DNA of 64,000 nt from Acinetobacter ursingii DSM 16037 = CIP 107286 (GTDB lineage Bacteria > Pseudomonadota > Gammaproteobacteria > Pseudomonadales > Moraxellaceae): positions 390,461 to 454,460 of the forward strand of contig NZ_KB849716.1 of assembly GCF_000368825.1 (NCBI RefSeq), written 5' to 3'. Below are positions 16,285 to 25,859 of the stretch, piece by piece. Positions within the stretch are counted from its first letter, which is position 1, and each line of letters opens with the position of its first letter. Under the pieces are notes generated by a model. The model saw only the letters and a program-made list of their open reading frames with translations, ran no database searches and had not been told where the DNA came from. Both the position numbers and the translations under genes were made by a program.

Positions 16285-18192
16285 TTATTCTTTATAATTT
16301 TGAGTACTGTAAAACTCAGTCGGCAAGCGTTTGAGTCCTTGAGTGCTTTTTGCGTACTGTAAAAATGCCTCAGCATAATCTAGTCCGACTTCCACACGAC
16401 GTTCACCCGTAATCTGTTTAAAACTGTCATAAAAGTCTTGACCATCTGCAAGGAAATTAATGGTAATGACTTGATAGGTTTGGTTTGGATTTAAAGTTTC
16501 ATATAGCCCTTGAGCATTGCGAACTTTTAAGTTTGATACACGCTCACCTTTATTTTTGGATAAATCTACATCCCACTGTAAACCACCCGCATAAGGATAG
16601 CTGCCCGTATTTTTTTTATTCACGACACCATCCATAGCATCCTCGAGTACATTTTTGATCTCTTGACCCGTCGCCTTTAACTGCACCAGCGTATTTTTAA
16701 ATGGCAATACCGTATAAATTTTCTCTACACTAATATCACCTTGAGGCAAATCTACTCTCACCCCACCCCCATTTTGGATAGAGATATCTGCGGCAAAAAA
16801 CTTTTTACCCTGCTGCAAAAAAGCTTCCGCAACGAGCTGTTGCACATCACCACCATGCAGATTGGTAAAATCAGATTTATTACAAATATCCCCTAAGCTA
16901 GAACGTGATGCGTCTCTTGTTGTTCCTGGCACACGACGCAAACATAAATTTTCTTCAGCTTTAGCCACAATTTCTTTACCCAATAAGTTTTTAGCAACTT
17001 TATAAGGTTCTAAAATGCTTAAAGCGGTGGCGTCAGGTTGCACCATGATCAAACTATTACTACGCTCAATATCTTGATGAATAGCATTGAGCTCGGCACT
17101 GCTCAATACTGGCGCATTTTGAGCAGTACGTTTAAACTCATTGCCTATTAAAATATTGGCTTTGCCCGTACAGGCTTCAACTTTACCATTCGCATCAAAA
17201 TTGACTTTAAGTTGCCCCACTGCATACGCGTATTGCCAAGCTTGTACCACACAAACTTGATCGCCATCTTTGTTTTTCACCACAGTTGGATAATCACCTT
17301 CTGGGCTCATTCCATAATCCTTTAGCTTTGCATCTGCCAATAAGGTATGTGAGTCGCCCCCCACAATAACGTCCACACCAGAGAGTTGTGCAGCCAAGGT
17401 TTTATCCTTTCCATAGCCTAAATGAGACTGCACAATAATTTTATTTATGCCTTCTTGTTTGAGCTGATCGATATATTTTTGAGCAGTTGTTAATTCATCT
17501 TTAAAAATCGTATCTGCATTTGGTCGAGAGGCATTTTTAGTTTTATCCGCAATAGATAAACCGATCAATGCAACTTTTTGCCCTTCTTTTTCAATAATGG
17601 TATATGGCTTCACAAGTTCTGTTTGGTAGAGCGCTGATGTTTTTCCAAACTCGACATTCGCACTTAAGACTTGGGTTTTATTTGTACAATTACCTTTGTT
17701 ATTTAAGAACCCAATAAATTTATTTAAACCTTCATCGGTATTATCAAACTCATGGTTGCCTAGCGTTAATGTATCGAAACAAACTGTGTTCATGAGATCT
17801 GCCTCTGCTTCACCTTCTTTTAAAGTAAAGTAAAGGTCTCCCGTAATGGCATCCCCTGAATGAATTTTGATTGGGTTTTTCTCAGTGCTCGCCAAACGGT
17901 TAATCAATGCTGTCACGCGTGCAAAACCACCATTTGCAACCTGGATCTCTTCGCGCTGACCTGACGAGGTTTCAAGCTTTAATTTGATGCTTTCTTCATC
18001 TAAATGTGAGTGGCTGTCATTTATGTGCAGCACATTAATTTCCAGTGGTTTGGGTTGAGCGACAGGACTTAGGTCGGTATTGTCTTGACTATCATTATTA
18101 CACCCAACCAAAAATAGACCAGAAACGACTAAACCGCAGGTCAAACTCGAAACATGCTTGGTTTTATTTTTAAAAATCACGGCTATCCCCAT
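16285..18192 (-). CDS. UshA/NadN-like 5'-nucleotidase lipoprotein
   Basis: A 635-residue exported metallophosphoesterase. The N-terminus has a lipoprotein signal (LVVSGLFLVGC-N-N), so it is anchored in the envelope. The metallophosphatase half shows the motifs HINDSHSHLD, SGDAITGDLYF, LGNHEFDN, SHLGYGKD and VGGDSHTLL; the C-terminal 5'-nucleotidase domain has LHGGDVQQLVAEAF, IQNGGGVRVDLPQGD and LPFKNTL. It would dephosphorylate periplasmic nucleotides such as AMP (or NAD breakdown products) to give phosphate and a nucleoside for uptake. Probably monocistronic. It sits between the phosphatases and the nuclease, fitting a nucleic-acid-to-phosphate degradation chain. Confidence 0.9.
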   Translation of the reverse strand: MGIAVIFKNKTKHVSSLTCGLVVSGLFLVGCNNDSQDNTDLSPVAQPKPLEINVLHINDSHSHLDEESIKLKLETSSGQREEIQVANGGFARVTALINRLASTEKNPIKIHSGDAITGDLYFTLKEGEAEADLMNTVCFDTLTLGNHEFDNTDEGLNKFIGFLNNKGNCTNKTQVLSANVEFGKTSALYQTELVKPYTIIEKEGQKVALIGLSIADKTKNASRPNADTIFKDELTTAQKYIDQLKQEGINKIIVQSHLGYGKDKTLAAQLSGVDVIVGGDSHTLLADAKLKDYGMSPEGDYPTVVKNKDGDQVCVVQAWQYAYAVGQLKVNFDANGKVEACTGKANILIGNEFKRTAQNAPVLSSAELNAIHQDIERSNSLIMVQPDATALSILEPYKVAKNLLGKEIVAKAEENLCLRRVPGTTRDASRSSLGDICNKSDFTNLHGGDVQQLVAEAFLQQGKKFFAADISIQNGGGVRVDLPQGDISVEKIYTVLPFKNTLVQLKATGQEIKNVLEDAMDGVVNKKNTGSYPYAGGLQWDVDLSKNKGERVSNLKVRNAQGLYETLNPNQTYQVITINFLADGQDFYDSFKQITGERRVEVGLDYAEAFLQYAKSTQGLKRLPTEFYSTQNYKE

Positions 18193-18425
18193 GTGATCAT
18201 CATTTAAACCTTTATCATGTCGTCCTGCAGTTTCAATCTCATGACATCCTCACTTTTTTCTCATTATTTTTATAACAAATGGTTTAGATTATAATTATTT
18301 AATAATCATGCATTTGATTAAGATATATTCATTTTTTGACGCAATAAAATAGGGAGAAATACAAATTTCCCCCTATGATCACAATTATCTAATCAATTTT
18401 TAGATTTATCCGTGCTTGATTTATC

Positions 18426-20882
18426 TCAAAATTTACGTCTGCGCATTGTGGTTGCTAAAACTAACCCCGTTAAAGTGAGCATTGACCATAAGCCCATACT
18501 GCCGCCACTGGTTTCGCCTTTATCCATATTGCTTTCTTTCTTATCATTTAAATCCATATCGACAATTACAGGATCATGATCGGAAGAACGGAATGCGTCA
18601 TCGCTATAAAATGCTGAAATTTGCTCAGCTGTTTTATATTCTTCGTTATAGTCCACAGCTGTCGGCTCATCCGCATTGATGTGCCATGCAAATGCTCGTT
18701 TCACCATTGGATATAAGTTTTCATCAGCAATTGCATGGTCTAAGTTCCCAGAACCGCCATTGCCGTTGGCATCACTTGCGACACCAAAAATATAACTGTA
18801 CGCAGATTTACCCTGACCAATTTTTTCATCATTCAGCAAAACTTTATAATTAGCTTTTTCCAATTCCAGTATTGGATCCTCTTTTGCATAGCTATTCATA
18901 TCACCGACCAGTAAATAGTTCGGGGTATTGACCTTGGTTGGATTGGTTGCAATCCACTGCATCAATTTTTGAACTGCAGTTAAACGCGTAGAATTCCAAC
19001 AACCTTGACCATCCCCTTGGTCAGCATCTAGAGAGGTTTTATCACTAGGGCAACTTCCTTTAGATTTTAAATGATTTGGCACCATAGTAAAAACCTTACC
19101 GCCAGATAAAGCTTGGAAAGTCTGCGCCATGGTGACTCTGTTCTTTTGAGACAGATCGTCATAGACTGCGGCATCGCCCACGGTCTTAACACGCTTGCTG
19201 TTATAAATAATGGCAACCGCAATCGCATCTGTTCCTAACGTTGTCATCTTGGGTGGAATAACATATTTCCAATCAGCACCTAAAGCTTTGGTGAGATAAG
19301 CGACTGCACTTTTCTCATCATATCCATTATTTGCGATTTCCATTAATCCATAAACGTCTGCATCAATTGCTTTTAAAGCGCTTACAATTTTCTGATGCTG
19401 CTTATTGAACTCAGCTTGTGACGTTGCACCACGTTCTGTAGGGAAACCTTGTGCTGCTCCATTATCATAATTTAATACGTTAAAAGCAGCGGCACGAATT
19501 TGCCCAGAATCTTTTGCTAACACTGGTGCTCTTGAATTAGTTTCTCTAATAATTTCAGGCTGTGTTTTATTTAAAATTGGCTGAATACGCCATGCATTGA
19601 AGCGATATTCCAAAATCCCTTCGACATTTTTCAATTGATCGCCACTTCTTAAAGTATTTACTGCACTGAAGTTTTGCGGCAGCCATGGCGTTCTATTTTG
19701 ATTGTTATAGCCATCATCCAAGATAATTTTTGATAATAAATTTTGTTTGGCCAAATTGACTGCTTCAGCAGATTTCGCAGGATATAAATTGGTTGGAATA
19801 TACAAGCGCCCTAAACTTAATGAAAGTTCACCAAATCGCCCATAATTATAATTTTCACTGATGGTTAAAGTCTGCGGTATCTTGACCAACATGCCTTGAT
19901 AGCGTTTAGGCGTATTCCCTTGTACATCCGTCAAACTTGTGAATGGTAATTGTAAAGGAGTTGCACTCACCAGACTTTCTGCCTGCTGATTACAGGTTTG
20001 GATATTACTACTTAGCTGATCGAGCTGTAGCTGATTTTGATAAGCACTTAGACGCCCCTTAAAGATAACTTCTTCACCTACTTTCCCGCCAGTCACAGTA
20101 CTACTTGCGGGTAAGTAAACAAAGATCGCATTGCTTAATCCAGTTTTGGCTTTGCTATCTGGGGTTTGAATATAGAACCCTGAAAAACCATTTTGATAAC
20201 GATAGTCAGCTGTGATAATACCGCGAACAACGTATTGTTGATTCAGTGCAGCAGTTTGTAAGTCTGCAATTGGAGTATCTGCAGTACTACACACTACTTC
20301 AGTCAATGGCGACTCAGTATTTACTGCACCCAAATTACTATTGAATGCATTTCGATCAGACCATTTAGACCACTCACTGTCTAAATCAAATGTTGCTGTA
20401 GGATCAATCGAAGTTACAGGATTTGAATTTTTAGTACGTGACAAACTATTTTGGTAACTCGTAAATGCCGTCCCCCAACCAGAACCTGGGTCTTCTCCCA
20501 CTCGACCAAAACGATCAATTGGCGTACCTTTATAGAGCAGAACTAAAGCATCATCTCCATTAAATGAAAGCCCCGCCTCTTGATTGACTTTAGTACCAAT
20601 TTCGGTCTGTAATTCTGAGCGGCCAATAATATACTTTGCTTTACTCGCAAGTGAGCCTTGTAATGAAAAAGTCGCAGACTTGGTGATCGATCCATTACTA
20701 AATTGATGAATTTCATAATCAGCTAAATTGACTGTACTACTATCAGGATTATAAATTTCTAAACCTTTACGATTAGCAGAACCGTCAATATATTGACTGA
20801 ACATCAGCTGTGCATAGCTTGGAAATGAACAGCCTAACAAAGCCAAGCTGAGACATAAGGTATGTGGTTTTAAAGTCTTCAT
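18426..20882 (-). CDS. ExeM/NucH-type extracellular nuclease with GlyGly-CTERM
   Basis: 818 residues. A signal peptide (cleavage near SYA-Q) is followed by a lamin-tail-like domain (LMFSQYIDGSANRKGLEIYN), an OB-fold region (about 200-300), and an endonuclease/exonuclease/phosphatase domain (about 460-770) with VLNYDNG, GLMEIANNG, NHLKSKG, VGDMNSYAKEDPI and the terminal SSDHDPVIVDM. The C-terminus is a GlyGly-CTERM sorting tail: SGGSMGLWSMLTL, a hydrophobic helix, then MRRRKF. Such tails are cut by rhombosortase, placing type II-secreted proteins at the cell surface. It would degrade external DNA for phosphorus. A candidate Pho box lies upstream. Confidence 0.9.
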   Translation of the reverse strand: MKTLKPHTLCLSLALLGCSFPSYAQLMFSQYIDGSANRKGLEIYNPDSSTVNLADYEIHQFSNGSITKSATFSLQGSLASKAKYIIGRSELQTEIGTKVNQEAGLSFNGDDALVLLYKGTPIDRFGRVGEDPGSGWGTAFTSYQNSLSRTKNSNPVTSIDPTATFDLDSEWSKWSDRNAFNSNLGAVNTESPLTEVVCSTADTPIADLQTAALNQQYVVRGIITADYRYQNGFSGFYIQTPDSKAKTGLSNAIFVYLPASSTVTGGKVGEEVIFKGRLSAYQNQLQLDQLSSNIQTCNQQAESLVSATPLQLPFTSLTDVQGNTPKRYQGMLVKIPQTLTISENYNYGRFGELSLSLGRLYIPTNLYPAKSAEAVNLAKQNLLSKIILDDGYNNQNRTPWLPQNFSAVNTLRSGDQLKNVEGILEYRFNAWRIQPILNKTQPEIIRETNSRAPVLAKDSGQIRAAAFNVLNYDNGAAQGFPTERGATSQAEFNKQHQKIVSALKAIDADVYGLMEIANNGYDEKSAVAYLTKALGADWKYVIPPKMTTLGTDAIAVAIIYNSKRVKTVGDAAVYDDLSQKNRVTMAQTFQALSGGKVFTMVPNHLKSKGSCPSDKTSLDADQGDGQGCWNSTRLTAVQKLMQWIATNPTKVNTPNYLLVGDMNSYAKEDPILELEKANYKVLLNDEKIGQGKSAYSYIFGVASDANGNGGSGNLDHAIADENLYPMVKRAFAWHINADEPTAVDYNEEYKTAEQISAFYSDDAFRSSDHDPVIVDMDLNDKKESNMDKGETSGGSMGLWSMLTLTGLVLATTMRRRKF

Positions 20883-20923
20883 GTTTTTTAAATGTTTGTT
20901 AAAATTGCAACTAGACTAATTTT

Positions 20924-20957
20924 TGTATATGACATCACCATGAATAATTAATGACAG
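20924..20957 (-). promoter_or_regulatory. Candidate Pho-box promoter of the nuclease gene
   Basis: On the minus strand CTGTCATTAATTATTCAT (20957-20940) has one perfect 7-base Pho half-site and a weaker second copy 11 bases later, followed after exactly 10 bases by TATACA (20929-20924), the spacing of PhoB-activated promoters. The second half-site matches only in TCAT, so this is a suggestion. Confidence 0.5.
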
Positions 20958-21115
20958 TTTTTCGGACTATAGGCTGTAAATCAAAAACCTTTAGACTCAG
21001 CATTAAAAGCTTTTTTAATAGTTTTTCCTCCAAATCTATCCAATTAGATTTGATCTACAACATTTAGTTCAATAATACTCAATGCAGCATCTACCCCAAA
21101 GTACCCGAAATGCAA

Positions 21116-21149
21116 CTGTCATCAATTTGTAATAAAAATCGATTATAAT
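21116..21149 (+). promoter_or_regulatory. Candidate Pho-box promoter
   Basis: CTGTCATCAATTTGTAAT (21116-21133) matches the two-repeat Pho box at about 14 of 18 positions and is followed after 10 bases by a perfect TATAAT (21144-21149). It faces the small gene at 21187. Confidence 0.55.
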
Positions 21150-21186
21150 TCATGTGATATTGCAACTTTTCTTTGCGAGTTTATAA

Positions 21187-21429
21187 ATGTCAGACAAAAT
21201 CAGCTTAAACTATTTAAATGAACTCATTCGTAATGCTGAGAAAAAAGATAAAAAAATTGACAAGATCTTATTAGGCTATAAGGCGTATTATTTTTTTATG
21301 TCTGACAGCGAATTCCATAAAGAAGTCACTAACTCTGCCCTTTCACCAAGTAAACGTAAATATAAAGACTATAAAATCAAAGTGACTCAGGACGAATATC
21401 AAATTGATTTAAAATTTCAGGAAAAATAA
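21187..21429 (+). CDS. Small charged hypothetical protein, possibly phosphate-regulated
   Basis: An 80-residue Lys-rich soluble protein (LNELIRNAEKKDKKIDKIL; ending LKFQEK) without signal or membrane segments. A strong -10 with a Pho-box-like element lies 38 bases upstream, which supports expression and suggests phosphate control. I recognise no family. It is divergent from the nuclease gene. Confidence 0.55.
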   Translation: MSDKISLNYLNELIRNAEKKDKKIDKILLGYKAYYFFMSDSEFHKEVTNSALSPSKRKYKDYKIKVTQDEYQIDLKFQEK

Positions 21430-21628
21430 GCAGGATTGCTCTAATTCTCAGGTTTAAACTCTTTATTTATTGACAGCCATTATGATTAAAGCATCAAAAA
21501 AGACAATCTAGACATTAGATGACCTGTTGTACTTAAGATCGTTACCCGCCAATTCAACATCATCTGATACAATCAAAATAACGTTTCACGTATCCTGTGA
21601 ACTCCTGTTTTCTGACCAAATAGCACTC

Positions 21629-21664
21629 CGATAGTGTCCTCTTAAAATTTATTGGACACTATCG
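21629..21664. repeat. 11-bp perfect inverted repeat at the edge of the arsenic cluster
   Basis: CGATAGTGTCC and GGACACTATCG, separated by 14 AT-rich bases. It lies in a 334-base gene-free gap (21430-21763). It lacks a T-run of its own, so it could be a remnant of transposon ends or a hairpin in the arsH 3' region. Nothing else is seen in the gap. Confidence 0.5.
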
Positions 21665-21763
21665 TGGTATTAATGAGTTAGAAAAGTGGGGCTCAGCGGA
21701 TGCTTACGATTAAACAAACGATCGAGCCATCCGTTACCCTGCTCACACCATGACGAATCAGCT

Positions 21764-22468
21764 TTAAAGATTACGCTGATTGACTCGTTTAGACAGTTCT
21801 TCAGCCGATTCTTTTCGCTCCGTATAACGGTTGGTCAAATAGGCACTCTGACCGCGAGTCAGCAAAGTAAACTTGTATAGCTCTTCCATTACATCAACAA
21901 TACGATCATATAGCGATGAAGGCTTCATCCGTCCTTCCTCATCAAACTCCAAAAAGGCTTTAGGAACAGAAGACTGATTTGGAATCGTGATCATCCGCAT
22001 CCAGCGCCCAAGAGTTCGCATCTGGTTTACACTGTTAAATGACTGTGATCCACCGCTCACTTGCATCAAAGCCAATGTTTTACCCTGCGTAGCACGAATA
22101 GCTCCTGCAGCAAGTGGAATCCAATCAATCTGTGCTTTAAAGATTGAGCTCATCGAACCATGCCGCTCAGGCGAACACCAAACCATGCCTTCAGACCAAG
22201 CCAACAATTCATGCAGCTCTTTAACCTTTGGATGTTCCAGATCACCATCTTCAGGTAAAGGTAAACCTTTGGGATGAAAGATTTTAACCTCACAACCAAA
22301 ACGCTCAAGAATTCGCCCAGCTTCCATCACAGCTAGGCGGCTATATGAACGCTCTCTGTTTGAGCCATATAGCAATAAGATACGTGGTGGGTGACTTAGT
22401 TCTTTAGCCTGCACTTCCGCAAAAGTTGGTGTCGGTAAAAGATCAGATTCAAGATTAGGGAGTGTCAT
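21764..22468 (-). CDS. arsH: ArsH flavoprotein (organoarsenical/NADPH:FMN oxidoreductase)
   Basis: A 234-residue flavodoxin-like protein with the FMN phosphate loop [35 protein letters not shown] and the ArsH-specific [16 protein letters not shown] and [16 protein letters not shown]. ArsH oxidises trivalent methylated organoarsenicals or acts as an NADPH-dependent reductase. It is the last gene of arsR-arsC-acr3-arsH, 9 bases after acr3. Confidence 0.92.
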   Translation of the reverse strand: MTLPNLESDLLPTPTFAEVQAKELSHPPRILLLYGSNRERSYSRLAVMEAGRILERFGCEVKIFHPKGLPLPEDGDLEHPKVKELHELLAWSEGMVWCSPERHGSMSSIFKAQIDWIPLAAGAIRATQGKTLALMQVSGGSQSFNSVNQMRTLGRWMRMITIPNQSSVPKAFLEFDEEGRMKPSSLYDRIVDVMEELYKFTLLTRGQSAYLTNRYTERKESAEELSKRVNQRNL

Positions 22469-22477
22469 CTTTGCCTC

Positions 22478-23518
22478 TTAAGAATTTGGATAATATTTTT
22501 TCTTCAGCCACAAGGATACGCTAACCAGTGCAATCAGCACGGGCACTTCAACCAATGGGCCAATAATCGTAGTAAAGGCAATTGGTGAAGCCAAACCAAA
22601 GGTAGCAATCGCAACGGCCAACGCTAACTCAAAATTGTTACCTGCTGCGGTAAATGAAATTGCGGTGGTTTTGGGATAGTCATTCCCCATCCACTTACTC
22701 ATGAAAAAGCTGACAAAGAACATCACGACAAAGTAAAGCGTCAATGGAATTGCAATCCGCAACACATCCATTGGCAAACTCACTACATCACCGCCTTTCA
22801 AGCTAAACATGGCTACAATGGTGAATAACAAGGCCAATAAGCTGAGTGGACCAATTTTGGGTAGAAACTGATTCTGATACCAGTCCAGACCTTTGGCTTT
22901 CACTAAAGATAGACGCGTCAGGAAGCCCATCAGGAATGGAATCCCCAAGTAGATAAGGACAGCATTGGCAATGGTCCAGAAATCAACATTGATGACATTC
23001 CCTTCTATCCCAAAAAATGGCGGCAGATAGGTCAGGAAGAACCAGGCATAACTGCTAAAGAACAGAATCTGAAAAATGCTGTTAAATGCGACCAATGCAG
23101 CACCGTATTGATTGTCCCCGCATGCCAGTCCATTCCAGATCAGTACCATGGCAATACAACGCGCCAAGCCAATCAGAATCAGACCTGTCATGTATTCTGG
23201 ATAATCACTCAAGAAGACTATCGCCAATACAAACATCAGCACTGGCGCAATCAGCCAGTTCTGAATCAGAGAGAGCGCTAATGTTTTTTTATCCTGAAAT
23301 ACTTTGGGCAAAGCTGCATAATCTACTTTGGCTAATGGTGGATACATCATCAAAATCAAACCAATCGCAATTGGCAAGTTGACTGAATTTACACTCATTG
23401 CGTCCAATGCGACGGATGCTTGTGGAAATACCACCCCAATCGCAACACCCAGTGCCATGGCCACAAAAATCCATAGCGTCAGGTTACGATCCAAAAAGGA
23501 TAATCCTGGTTTAGACAT
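22478..23518 (-). CDS. acr3: Arsenite efflux permease Acr3
   Basis: A 346-residue membrane protein with about ten helices. The Acr3 signature [20 protein letters not shown] holds the conserved Cys required for arsenite transport, followed by [20 protein letters not shown], which carries the conserved Asn-Asn-Phe-Glu. It belongs to the BART superfamily, not to the unrelated ArsB antiporter. It exports As(III) made by ArsC from the preceding gene (11-base gap). Regulated with the operon by ArsR. Confidence 0.93.
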   Translation of the reverse strand: MSKPGLSFLDRNLTLWIFVAMALGVAIGVVFPQASVALDAMSVNSVNLPIAIGLILMMYPPLAKVDYAALPKVFQDKKTLALSLIQNWLIAPVLMFVLAIVFLSDYPEYMTGLILIGLARCIAMVLIWNGLACGDNQYGAALVAFNSIFQILFFSSYAWFFLTYLPPFFGIEGNVINVDFWTIANAVLIYLGIPFLMGFLTRLSLVKAKGLDWYQNQFLPKIGPLSLLALLFTIVAMFSLKGGDVVSLPMDVLRIAIPLTLYFVVMFFVSFFMSKWMGNDYPKTTAISFTAAGNNFELALAVAIATFGLASPIAFTTIIGPLVEVPVLIALVSVSLWLKKKYYPNS

Positions 23519-23529
23519 GATCTGCTCGC

Positions 23530-24000
23530 TTAAAGATGGGAAATTTGATTAATTTCAGCAATAAGCTGAGGACGGCTCATGTGATGGGTATCTAATGCAA
23601 AAAGTGCATCTAAGCGTTTGTTAATATGTTCTACAGTACTTAAAAATGCCTGTAATTTTTCTTGTTCAGGCAAATCTAAATGTGATGGATCAGATAGACC
23701 CCAATGTGCTTTGATTGCTCCTCCTAAATACAACGGACAAGCTTCTTGTGCTGCCGCATCACACACGGTGATGACGACATCGGGCTGATACTGTTCACAG
23801 GCATCAATCGTTTTACTCGACAAACCTTCGGTAGACAAACCCAGGTTCTGTAAAGTCTGAATGGTTAACGGATGAACTTGGCCAGAAGGTTTACTTCCAG
23901 CGCTATAAGCTACCCAACCTTCAGGCGCTCGACTATTAAACAGAACTTCAGAAAGAATACTGCGACAACTGTTACCCGTGCACAGAAACAAAAATTTCAT
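23530..24000 (-). CDS. arsC: Arsenate reductase ArsC, LMW phosphatase type
   Basis: A 156-residue enzyme of the low-molecular-weight tyrosine-phosphatase fold. The P-loop CTGNSCRS is at residues 7-14, and two further Cys in [14 protein letters not shown] (about 79 and 86) form the disulfide relay typical of thioredoxin-coupled ArsC, with an AHWGLSDPS acid loop. It reduces As(V) to As(III). It is the second gene of the operon, 6 bases after arsR. A different, glutaredoxin-type ArsC is encoded at 25860. Confidence 0.9.
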   Translation of the reverse strand: MKFLFLCTGNSCRSILSEVLFNSRAPEGWVAYSAGSKPSGQVHPLTIQTLQNLGLSTEGLSSKTIDACEQYQPDVVITVCDAAAQEACPLYLGGAIKAHWGLSDPSHLDLPEQEKLQAFLSTVEHINKRLDALFALDTHHMSRPQLIAEINQISHL

Positions 24001-24006
24001 AAAAAC

Positions 24007-24327
24007 TTACTCGCAATGGCTCTGAATCGATAGAGCTGAGGGATCAAATAACACGGGAACATTGCTACGTTTAAGTGTATTCAGAATTTCAAAGCACCAT
24101 TCAGGTAGTTGTGGGTTAAGACTGTAATACACCCACTGCTTTTGCCGACGGTCATTCAGCAAACCACTTGATCTTAACAGGGCTAAATGCCGTGAAATTT
24201 TTGGTTGGCTTAACTGGAGTTTATCTGTCAAATCACAAACACATTGCTCTTCGTTTTCTGCGATAAGCATGACAATACTGAGACGTGTTTCATCAGATAA
24301 ACATTTAAAAAACTGAACGTGGTCCAT
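24007..24327 (-). CDS. arsR: ArsR repressor
   Basis: A winged-helix repressor of about 106 residues. The As(III) site is visible as CVCDL at the start of the recognition region (LTDKLQLSQPKISRHLALLR), with further Cys near the C-terminus. The frame is open to 24351, but GGGAG seven bases before the ATG at 24327 makes MDHVQFFKCLSDETR the likely start. It heads the operon and two copies of an operator-like repeat lie upstream. Confidence 0.9.
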   Translation of the reverse strand: MDHVQFFKCLSDETRLSIVMLIAENEEQCVCDLTDKLQLSQPKISRHLALLRSSGLLNDRRQKQWVYYSLNPQLPEWCFEILNTLKRSNVPVLFDPSALSIQSHCE

Positions 24328-24352
24328 AACTGCTCCCATTCCATTATGCAAA

Positions 24353-24418
24353 TATACACATATCCATATATTCAGTAAAGAGTACTCATTATAAAAGTAT
24401 ACCCATATCCGTATATGC
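24353..24418 (-). promoter_or_regulatory. Two direct copies of an ArsR-operator-like repeat
   Basis: A repeat of the form TATAC[A/C]CATATCC[A/G]TATAT occurs at 24353-24373 and again 45 bases away at 24398-24418 (about 17 of 21 positions identical). Both are directly upstream of arsR, where the dimeric repressor should bind. A looser version, TATACGCAATATGG, lies upstream of the second arsC near 26340. Confidence 0.65.
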
Positions 24419-24470
24419 TTGCCAGAAAGGGAAAAATTTAAAACTTCTTAACATCTCAAGACACAAATAA

Positions 24471-24503
24471 AAAAGACCCGTGGCTTATGCCACAGGTCTT
24501 TTT
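24471..24503. terminator. Bidirectional terminator between the two ars units
   Basis: AAGACC-CG-TGGC / GCCA-CA-GGTCTT with a 4-base loop, flanked by A-run and T6. It terminates the minus-strand arsC-permease-thioredoxin unit and insulates arsR. Confidence 0.85.
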
Positions 24504-24522
24504 TACAGTTTTCCACATACAC

Positions 24523-24762
24523 TTATTTATTTTTTTCAATCAACTCCACAATGGCTTGTGGTTCCAAAACTTTGCCACTTGAAACGATTTGATTATCTAT
24601 GATCAGACCTGGCGTACTTAACAACCCTGTTTCAGCAATTTGCATCATATCAGTTACATATTCAATTTCTGCCTGAACACCCGTACTTTTTACAGCTTCT
24701 TCAGTTGCAGCCAATAAGGCTTTGCATTTACGACAACCTGTTCCTAAAACTTTAATTTGCAT
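24523..24762 (-). CDS. Thioredoxin-like redox-active disulfide protein
   Basis: A 79-residue single-domain thioredoxin fold starting MQIKVLGTGCRKCKALL, with the active-site pair C-R-K-C and the cis-Pro in LLSTPGLIIDN. The upstream in-frame ATG (24777) is less likely. Such proteins are commonly encoded behind COG0701 permeases and probably pass electrons or thiol ligands to them. It follows the permease gene after about 18 bases and ends the unit. Confidence 0.85.
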   Translation of the reverse strand: MQIKVLGTGCRKCKALLAATEEAVKSTGVQAEIEYVTDMMQIAETGLLSTPGLIIDNQIVSSGKVLEPQAIVELIEKNK

Positions 24763-24780
24763 CTTTATTCTCCACACTTT

Positions 24781-25803
24781 TTATAAAAACCAATAACCCA
24801 AAGTATTCAGGCTATAACCAACAATCAAGATTCCCACAAAAACAATCCCTACAAACAGGCTCAATAAACGGGTTTTCACCACTTGTTTTAACAAGATTAG
24901 CGATGGCAGAGAAAGTGCGGTGACCGCCATCATAAACGCTAAAACCGTCCCCAAGCCAACGCCTTTAGTCACAAGTGCTTCTGCAATCGGCAAGGTGCCA
25001 AAGATATCCGCATACATTGGCATTCCGAGAATCGTGGCAATCAGTACGGAATACCAGTGTTCCTGACCAAGTAAGGCGGTAATCCACTGCTCAGGAATCC
25101 AGTTATGAATTGCCGCACCAATCCCGACACCTATCAAGACATAAAGCCAGACCTTACTAAAAATGTCTGTCACCTGTTCCCAAGCAAATGTACGCCGCTC
25201 TTTTGCAGTCATGCTGAAATCTTCATCGTCACCTGAGATTGTTTGATGATGAGTCACAAATTCAGCCACATACTTTTCCATTTTCAAGTAGCTGATTAAT
25301 GACCCGCCGATGACTGCCAGCACTAATCCAAGTAACACATAGACCAATGCAATTTTCCAGTTAAAGATACTCGCCAATAAAATAATTGAAGCCAAGTCAA
25401 CAAGTGGTGATGAAATCAGAAAGGAAAAAGTGACGCCTACCGGAAGTCCTGCACGGGTAAAACCAATAAACAACGGAATCGAAGAACATGAACAAAATGG
25501 CGTAATAGTACCGAGTAATGCCCCCATGATATTGGCTTTGATTCCTGTCATCCGACCTAAAATCAGCCGAGTACGTTCTGGAGGGAAATAGCTTTGAATA
25601 TAAGATAATGTATAGATCAACACTGAAAGCAGAATAAAGATCTTGAATACATCATAAATAAAGAAATGGACACTACCACCCAACCGGGTTGCAACGGATA
25701 AACCAAATACATTTTCAACGAACCAGCGCACCCCATCCGAGAGCCAGGTCATTTTAAGTAGAACATCATTTAACCAAGCAAAAATTGCGACAATGTTCTC
25801 CAT
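24781..25803 (-). CDS. COG0701/DUF318-type permease (possible ArsP-like exporter)
   Basis: A 340-residue membrane protein with about eight helices and the hallmark TPFCSCSSIPLFIGF near residue 100, followed by GLPVGVTFSFLISSPLVD. The second half repeats the pattern (ILGMPMYADIFGTLPIAEAL). Members include ArsP, which exports trivalent organoarsenicals. The location between arsC and a redox protein supports an arsenic role, but other COG0701 permeases have unknown substrates. A cytoplasmic loop after about residue 180 is charged. Confidence 0.8.
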   Translation of the reverse strand: MENIVAIFAWLNDVLLKMTWLSDGVRWFVENVFGLSVATRLGGSVHFFIYDVFKIFILLSVLIYTLSYIQSYFPPERTRLILGRMTGIKANIMGALLGTITPFCSCSSIPLFIGFTRAGLPVGVTFSFLISSPLVDLASIILLASIFNWKIALVYVLLGLVLAVIGGSLISYLKMEKYVAEFVTHHQTISGDDEDFSMTAKERRTFAWEQVTDIFSKVWLYVLIGVGIGAAIHNWIPEQWITALLGQEHWYSVLIATILGMPMYADIFGTLPIAEALVTKGVGLGTVLAFMMAVTALSLPSLILLKQVVKTRLLSLFVGIVFVGILIVGYSLNTLGYWFL

Positions 25804-25859
25804 TTAGATCTCCTGCTCTACACTGATACAAAGTCCAACAGCGTCTGGGGTTTCACCTT

